From Delphinapterus leucas (taxonomy: Eukaryota; Chordata; Mammalia; Artiodactyla; Monodontidae): a DNA stretch of 64,000 nucleotides. The position numbers and the translations under genes were made by a program. The notes beneath the pieces were generated by a model. That model was not told the origin of the DNA. It saw only the letters and a list, made by a program, of their open reading frames with translations, and did no database searches. This document shows, in pieces, positions 58,375 through 64,000 of the stretch. Within the stretch, counting starts at the first letter, position 1; each line of letters begins with the position of its first letter. The stretch spans positions 66,691,964 to 66,755,963 of the forward strand of contig NW_022098076.1 in assembly GCF_002288925.2 (NCBI RefSeq), read 5' to 3'.

Positions 58375-58393
58375 AAAAAAAGAAAGAAAGAAG
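58252..58393 (+). repeat. (GAAA)n/(GGAA)n microsatellite in the SINE tail
   Basis: A purine-only block with GAAA units, then GGAA, then GAAA again, built on the SINE tail. It is pure purine on the plus strand for about 140 bases and likely variable in length. Lys/Arg/Glu- or Phe/Leu/Ser-only open frames over it are artefacts. Confidence 0.97.
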
Positions 58394-58406
58394 GAATTCT
58401 GCCTTC

Positions 58407-59329
58407 CAACTAGAATTTCTAAATGGCTGTAAATTTTTAAATGGTGGGGTTTTGTTGTTGTTTGTTTTTTTTCTTTTGTTTGTTTTTGTTTTTTTTCCTT
58501 TTTGGTCTCACTGCCCTTGGAAAGAGAACTCACCCTTCGGGTCTGGAGCGTCCTGTTGAAAGCCTGACCCTCACATCAACACTTAGCTGTTTCTGTCTCT
58601 GGTGTAGATAGAGAGATGGGGAGTGGGGGACTGGCTTTCTTACTAACCAGCTGAATGACTCGAGGCTGCAAAACCCAACACCGTCCATTTCATCTTGACA
58701 CTTGAAAGCAGAGATCTCCTTGAGCCCATCACATATGTCCTGCATTTCCCAGCTTTATTTCGAGACCTATTTCATCTGTCGCTGTTTATACCTCTGCTCA
58801 GGTTCCTGGTAAATGGTCTGTTTCTGTCAATGACTTTTTCATCTATGTCAGGGAAAGGCCCATTAGACAAATCCAATGGGACAAGTTCAGAGAGTTTGTC
58901 AGTTCCCGTCACCTTCAGGTCTGGCTGTGCAGTGGAGCACAGACGCAAAACAGACTTGTCAAGATGGGCAGCTTCTTCTGGAAGAAGTTTATGTCAATGG
59001 AGAGAAACATGTGATGGCTGAAAATCATCGAAATACCGGCACCTCCGCCTGGGAACAGCACAGGGGGCTGAAAAGAGCTGACTGCGAATAAAGTAAGTAT
59101 CAATCCGCTGTGCACAGGAGAGGTGGGGGGACAATGATACATATCCCAAATATGAGTGGGTGCTTGGCAAGAGGAAGCTATCATTTCTAACATCAGTAAT
59201 TATTTTCAACTTAATAATTGATAATTATTGATAAGAGAAGTGAAAGTATTTTATGTCTTACTTCTCTGAGGAGGTAGAACAGAACTTCCACATGTTCCCA
59301 TTGCCGAGTTGACTAAGCCCCTGTACCCT
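58407..59329. other. Unique sequence, no gene seen
   Basis: A T/G-rich run lies at 58447-58502. The plus frame 58695-59021 (108 codons) has no domain. The text 58855-58890 ('ttagacaaatccaatgg') may be a trace of L2. Confidence 0.4.
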
Positions 59330-59770
59330 CAACCTCATATATTCGACCTCCCCTCTTTCTGCAGCGAGCAAAAGGTCCCGGTAGCACTCTAAGCACAAAT
59401 CTTCTTGTCCGTTGGAGTCTCTTGCCTTCTCGCCTTGTCAAGCACTCACTCCCAGAGTTGTCCTTTGCCATCTGCATTATCCGTTCCTCTCTATTGGTCA
59501 TTCCTTTCGGCTTAAACATGCTATCATGACTCCCATTAAAAAATCCAGTCTTTTAACCCCATATCCCCTTTGAATTGCCACCCAATTATTTTTCTGCTTG
59601 CTTTTTAGCAAAGTTCCTTTCTCTACTTCCTGCTGCTCCCCTCGTTCCCTTAAACAACCTCAGGGAACAATTGTTGTTATCAAGGCCACCAGTGATCTCC
59701 ACACAACCAAATTCAAGGACTCCGTTTCACAACATTTGCCCTAATTGGTTGCTCCACGTAAAATGTGATA
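59330..59770 (+). repeat. L2 LINE coding-region relic
   Basis: 'tttctctacttcctgctgct' then 'aacaattgttgttatcaagg' and 'ccaccagtgatctccacaca' and 'accaaattcaaggactcc' matches plus-sense L2 text just upstream of the L2 RT segment encoding an AFDTVDHSLL-like motif in better-kept copies. This is the sense-strand counterpart of the antisense relics near 34-35 and 40-41 kb. Confidence 0.7.
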
Positions 59771-59874
59771 TAATACGTTTTCCTGCTTATCCATTCACCA
59801 TCTGCCTCCCCACGCCACACACACACACTGTAATATACGCAATTCTCATGGGAAAATAGCAACTTCGCTCCGTT

Positions 59875-59965
59875 TACCGTGTGTCCCCAGCTCCTAGAAC
59901 ACTGCCCCTGGCAGATGTTAGGTCTTCGATAAATACTTGCTGACTAAGTGCCTGAATGAACAAAT
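59875..59965 (+). repeat. L2 LINE 3' end
   Basis: 'tgtccccagctcctagaaca' then 'ctgcccctggcagatgttag' and 'aaatacttgctgac' is a recognisable L2 3' end (ccagcgcctagaacagtgcctggcacatagtagg.. aataaatatttgttga). Confidence 0.8.
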
Positions 59966-60124
59966 CGATTGATTTGGCTCTGCTGGTTATCTGGTTATTG
60001 GTAAGTAAGGGTAATAATTTCTTTGAGACGTAACAGTAATTTCTTCGGCCTCACGTTTTGCCATGGTCTGGGGAAGTGATGTTGTTCACTCTCAGAAATG
60101 CAGTGGTGAGGCAAGAAAAGTGAA

Positions 60125-60300
60125 GCTGTTATGTATTGAGTGTCTACTATATGGCAAGCACTGGACTAGCCACTTTCATATACATTTTCTCCTTTACCCC
60201 TCACAATCTTATAAGACACAGGCTATTATTATCTTCATTTTGCAAATGAAGAGAGGTAAATCAGCTTGTCCAAGTTTACCCAAACACGAGTCCAGCGGTG
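60125..60300 (-). repeat. MIR SINE
   Basis: 'attgagtgtctactatatgg', 'caagcactggactagccac', 'attattatcttcattttgca' then 'aatgaagagaggtaaatcag' follows a reverse-complement MIR from its 3' end into the core. Confidence 0.82.
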
Positions 60301-60604
60301 ATGAACTCGTGCAGTTTTCTAGTTCCTTTGGTGCTTAGATATTAAATGCTGTGAATTCACAGAAAACCAAAGCAACTGAGCTGATAAAGATATAAGTCAA
60401 AGCTTCCAAAGTAAAATATATATTCTTTTCGGAATATTTGTGGTGTTGTTTCTATTGTCAAAGAACATCAGAGTTTCACCTAAGTAAATAAGACAACAGA
60501 GCTCAAAGGGCTTTTATTGCTTGTTTTCTTTCCCCAGCACGCTCACCTGGGGCTTACAACCATTATCCATAGGATGCATGTAGTTGTAGAGCAGCCGTCT
60601 AGTT

Positions 60605-60793
60605 AGGGGTGCCAGATAAAACACAGGAGGTCCAGTTAAACTGAACTGCAGATGAAACACAAATAACGTTTTAGCCTAAGTATGGCCCAAACATTGCATG
60701 GGACATACTTATTCTCAAAAAATATTTATTGTTTAACTGAAATTCAAAGACAGCTGTGCTTCTACATTTTTATTTGCTAAATCTGTCAACCCT
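60605..60793. mobile_element. Palindromic short DNA transposon
   Basis: The ends aggggtgccagat (60605-60617) and atctgtcaaccct (60781-60793) are inverted copies, 11 of 13 matching. The interior is also self-complementary: 'aggtccagttaaactgaac' is paired with 'tttaactgaaattcaaag', and the centre is 'catgggacatacttattctc'. It is a known type of near-palindromic mammalian element of about 190 bp. It has no coding capacity, and the superfamily was not determined. Confidence 0.68.
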
Positions 60794-61039
60794 ATATGTG
60801 GCAAATGTGTCCTTCCATGCTTGTCCCTCCACTCTGCCAGACAGTTTTATCAAGGCAACAGAAAAAGGAAAGAAGCAAGGGCCACTATGAAAAGACTTTG
60901 AAGCAATTAGAGCCAATGACTGCTGTCTTGCTTTTTATGAGGGAAGGCCTGGGACTGCTAGGAGGTAAGTTTTGTAATAGGTTAGGTTTACCTCCAGACC
61001 CCTTTGAGCACCACCCTCTGCTTCTCAGGCCTTCTCTCT

Positions 61040-61140
61040 GCTGCTCAGAAACTGAGCAACTGTGGACAAATCCCTTATGTTCTCTAGCCTCATTTTACCC
61101 ATCCACAAAATGACGGTAGTCTTAGGTGTTAGAGAGAAAA
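61040..61140 (+). repeat. MIR SINE fragment
   Basis: 'tctctagcctcattttaccc' then 'atccacaaaatgacggtag' with 'gtggacaaatcccttatg' before it fits the MIR core. Confidence 0.62.
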
Positions 61141-61285
61141 GAAAATAGGTGATGTGGTGGGACTAACTTCTGTAGATATGATAGTTGGGCAAGATCTCAG
61201 TGAAGCTTTTTAACAGAAACTCGAATGATTAGAAGAAAGCAGCCATGTTCTCCAAAGAAGACACCATACAGATGGCCAAAAGAAC

Positions 61286-61834
61286 ATGAAAAGATGCTCA
61301 ACATCACTAATTATCAGAGAAATGAAAATCAAAACTACAATGAGGTATCACCTCACACCAGTCAGAATGGCCATCAACAAAAAGTCTATAAACAATAAAT
61401 GCTGGAGAGGGTGTGGAGAAAAGGGAACCCTCTTGCACTGTTGGTGGGAATGTAAATTGATACGGCCACAATGGAGAACAGTATGGCGGTTCCTTAAAAA
61501 ACTAAAAATAGAACTACCATATGACCCAGCAATCCCACTACTGGGCATATACCCTGAAAGAACCATAATTCAAAAAGAGTCATGTACCACAATGTTCACT
61601 GCAGCTCTATTTACAATAGCCAGGACATGGAAGCAACCTAAGTGTCCATCAACAGATGAAAGGATAAAGAAGATATGGCACATATATACAATGGAATATT
61701 ACTCAGCCATAAAAAAGAATGAAATAATGCCATCTGCAGCAACATGGATGGATCTAGAGATTGTCACACTAAGTGAAGTAAGTCAGACAGAGAAAGACAA
61801 GTATCATATGATATCACTCATATGTGGAATCTAA
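61286..61834 (+). pseudogene. L1 ORF2 C-terminal fragment, still open
   Basis: 182 uninterrupted codons encode the C-terminal part of L1 ORF2p, the region after the reverse transcriptase that includes the Cys-rich segment ([18 protein letters not shown]). It ends at the natural stop after SLICGI. The frame stays open because the copy is fairly young, not because it is functional: the endonuclease, RT and promoter are missing. The same region is recognisable at 20789-21070 in the full-length L1. Confidence 0.92.
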
Positions 61835-62178
61835 TATTAAAAATGATACAAATGAAGTTATTTACAAAACAGAAACAGACTTACAGACATTGAAAACAAA
61901 CTTGTAGTTACGAAAGGGGAAACATAGTGGGGAGGGATAAATCAGGAGCTTGGGATGAACATACACACACTATTATAAACAAGAATGATGACTAATGGAG
62001 ACATACTGTATAGCACAGGGAACTCTACTCAGTATTCCGTGATAACCTACATGAGAAAAGAATCTAAAAAAGAATGAATACATGTATATGTATAACTGAA
62101 TCACTCTGCTGTACACCTGAAACTAACACAACATTGTACATCAACTACACTCCAATAAAATTAAAATATTAAAAAAAA

Positions 62179-62264
62179 GAGAGACAAAGGAAAATTTCAC
62201 TGATAAATCTTCTAACATTATGGCTTTATTCACAAAAATAAAAGATACTAGTACCAAGGAGGGG
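62179..62264 (+). other. Transduced 3' flank of the source L1
   Basis: The segment lies between the L1 A-rich end and the second A run, inside the TSD. It contains aataaa at 62237-62242, about 20-25 bases before the second A run, the spacing expected of a downstream polyadenylation signal. It should match unique DNA next to the progenitor L1 elsewhere in the genome. Confidence 0.75.
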
Positions 62265-62293
62265 AAAAAAAAGAAGAAAGCAACCATGAGAAG

Positions 62294-62316
62294 AGTGTGT
62301 GTGTGTGTGTGTGTGT
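62294..62316 (+). repeat. (GT)n microsatellite
   Basis: Eleven GT units just beyond the right TSD of the L1. Confidence 0.95.
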
Positions 62317-62663
62317 TTATGTCTGTGCAACTACAGATAAGATAGAGGAGATGAGGGCTAGATGGGACAACGAGTACCAAGTGTTTAATGGGGACAGAGG
62401 ATTCCATACTGACCTGTCTTTTTAACAAAAATAAAAGGAACCAGATTCAGAGTAAAGTAAAAACTTGACAATGGGAGCAAAGCAAAACTAATCTATAAAT
62501 CACATTCCCTGAAGTTGATTTAAGTGGTGAACAGAAACGCATGCTAAGTGAGGAAGAAAATACAAAAGCTGGGCATAAACACAGCTTGAAGTTATGATCA
62601 AATTAAAGTTACAACGAATTTAACCCCATTGATACTTGGCATTGTGTATCTGAAGAAGGGCCG

Positions 62664-63063
62664 TGATACGGACTGAATTGTGTCCCCCCACTTCAAGTTC
62701 CTATGTTGAAGTCCTAACTCACAATGCAATGATATATTTAGAAAAAGAACTTTTAGGGTGGTAATTAAGGTGAAATGAGGTCATAAGAGTGGGGTCGTAA
62801 TCCAATAGGACTGGTAGCCTTATAGGAAGAGGAAGGGAGAAAGACCTTTCTTCCCAACTGCATACGCTGAGGAAAGGCCACGTGAGGACACAGCAAGAAG
62901 ACGGTCATCTGCAAGCCAGAGAGAGAGGCCTCACCAGAGCCCAACCAGGCTGGCACCCTGATCCCAGACTTCTAGCCTCCAGAACTGTGAGAAAATGTAT
63001 TTCCGTGTTCAAGCCACCCAGCCAATGATATTATTGTTATGGCAATCTAAGCAGACTAAGACA
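62664..63063 (+). mobile_element. MLT1-type LTR (ERVL-MaLR), solitary
   Basis: It starts tgatacggactgaattgtgt and continues 'tgaaatgaggtcataagagt', 'aggaaaggccacgtgaggac', 'acagcaagaagacggtcatc', 'tgcaagccagagagagaggc', 'cttctagcctccagaactgt' and 'gcaatctaagcagactaaga', ending near 'gactaagaca'. The canonical aataaa is mutated (agaaaatgtat). No internal region adjoins it. Confidence 0.88.
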
Positions 63064-64000
63064 GAGTGAGAAATTAAAATATGTTTAGAGGAACACTCAC
63101 ACACCCATTTTAAGAGCCTGATTGTGTGAAAAGTCTACAGTTATTTAATATCAAGTAGAATATGGAGCGAGAAAGAGAAATGAAGTCAGTGAGATAGACA
63201 AAAACAACCTAGCAATTAATGGAATAAATAACCAGGAACGAAGCCTCTTTTCCAGCGTTGGGACCAGCCTTGGGTTTACCAGGTTCCCAAATGAAAGGAA
63301 ATGATCGTGGGAGATCAGCCATCTCATGTGGAGGGCACAACTGAATGAGCAAAGGCAAATGTGCAGAACGGGGAGAGTACCCAGCGCCAGTTAGAAACAT
63401 CTGAACTCTAACTTTGAAAAATTCCAAGACCTTTAGTATATTAATTCATCCATTCTTGTTATTCTTTCTCTTAGGTTTTAAAGAGAAAAAACAAGGCACA
63501 ACCCGTTGTCCAAGGTTCATTCATTCAAGACTTCATGTCAGGGAATGGGAGTATTCAAGATTTAATGATGTGGAGATTCCTGCTCACAAAAATGCTCAGT
63601 TCTGTAGGAGAGATGTTCAGAAAATCTGAGCAATGCAAAGCTGGTTTTGCAAAAACATTGGATAAACAACTGTCATAAGACTGGGTGGATGGATGGATGG
63701 ATGGATGGATGGATGGATGGATGGGTGAGACAGTGATTGTTACAGACGTTCACAGAAGGGCTAGAGTCCTGATGCCAGCCTCTGGCTGTGTTCAATCTAT
63801 ATGAGCACAGGCATTGATCATTCTCTGACAAACTGATAACATCCTGTATATGGCTCCTCTACTATGAGCATCTAAGAAACATGAACATCTTATTTGCTTT
63901 TGTTTTCCCAAAAACCTAGCCTTGTCACCATGAACTGGGACTCTGACAATTCCATTGACTCTTGAGCTGTCTTGTTCTCCCTGTCACTACTGGGGGTCTG
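63064..64000. other. Unique sequence with GGAT microsatellite, no gene seen
   Basis: Frames at 63209-63427 and 63414-63629 overlap on opposite strands and lack domains. No repeat other than the GGAT tract was recognised. Confidence 0.42.
63686..63723 (+). repeat. (GGAT)n microsatellite
   Basis: About nine perfect ggat units; likely length-polymorphic. Confidence 0.97.

Larger units (their letters stand above)
57728..58393 (+). mobile_element. CHR-1 type SINE, interrupted by a CHR-2 SINE, with long GAAA/GGAA tail
   Basis: The head gacttccctggtggcacagt is at 57731-57750. After the inserted SINE the body resumes (aggggacagaggttcgagcc) and runs through repeated 'ccacaactactgagcc' units and 'aatgaagagtagcccccgct'. 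It ends in a simple-repeat tail. The TSD gaattctgccttc is perfect at 57715-57727 and 58394-58406. The body has a tandem-like set of 'ccac(aa)ctactgag' segments. Confidence 0.9.
61248..62271 (+). mobile_element. 5'-truncated L1 with apparent 3' transduction
   Basis: It contains the C-terminal part of ORF2, a 3' UTR ending tacactccaataaaattaaa and an A-rich stretch (62171-62178). It then continues for about 86 bases that are not L1 and ends in a second A run (62265-62271). The TSD agaagaaagcagccatg (61231-61247) and agaagaaagcaaccatg (62272-62288) match at 16 of 17 bases and enclose the extra piece. The cleavage context gatt|agaa resembles the L1 endonuclease site TT|AAAA. Confidence 0.9.

Noticed and set aside
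58087..58559. Lys/Arg/Glu-rich and Phe/Leu/Ser-rich frames of up to 148 codons
   Set aside because: They are translations of the GAAA/GGAA microsatellite in the SINE tail.
17983..63063. Complete endogenous retrovirus provirus
   Set aside because: Only solitary LTRs of MaLR type are seen; no gag, pol or env sequence lies between or beside them.

Overview
The window looks like non-coding DNA from a cetacean (toothed or baleen whale), or at least a whale-hippo-ruminant lineage mammal. The strongest sign is a set of near-identical tRNA-derived SINEs of the CHR type. They share the head gggcttccctggtggcgcag, a tRNA-like B box (gggttcgtgcccc) and an A tail. L1 elements with the cetartiodactyl type of 3' end (caattatactccaataaa) agree with this. 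Family names were assigned from memory of repeat consensus sequences, not from a search.

I recognise no functional protein-coding exon, rRNA, tRNA, CRISPR array or bacterial-type operon. The open frames present are short and mostly fall in repeats. The window is best read as intergenic DNA or the interior of a large intron, built up by successive retroposition.

Layout: 0-7.3 kb is mostly unique AT-rich DNA with MIR fragments and one old SINE. 7.3-9.1 kb is an L1 3' portion interrupted by two SINEs. 9.1-20.1 kb is unique sequence with a short L1 carrying a 16-bp target-site duplication (TSD), a DNA transposon split by a LINE fragment, MIRs and an MLT1-type LTR. 20.15-27.3 kb is a full-length L1 on the minus strand: 3' UTR, broken ORF2, broken ORF1, and a CpG-rich 5' UTR with a YY1-like site. 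27.3-41 kb has two CHR SINEs, a MaLR LTR and several long L2 relics, two of them carrying later insertions. 41-57 kb has LTRs, MIRs, three CHR SINEs, a 29-base C homopolymer and long unique stretches. 57.7-58.4 kb is a SINE nested inside a SINE. 58.4-64 kb has L2, MIR, a palindromic DNA transposon, a 5'-truncated L1 with an apparent 3' transduction, an LTR and a GGAT microsatellite.

The most informative features are insertion records: TSDs that let insertions be ordered, the L1 3' transduction at 61.2-62.3 kb, a SINE with an extra 3' tail at 51.8-52.2 kb, a perfect 10-bp hairpin where the L1 endonuclease frame breaks (24.14 kb), and an antisense open frame with a strong splice donor in the L1 5' UTR (26.8-27.2 kb).
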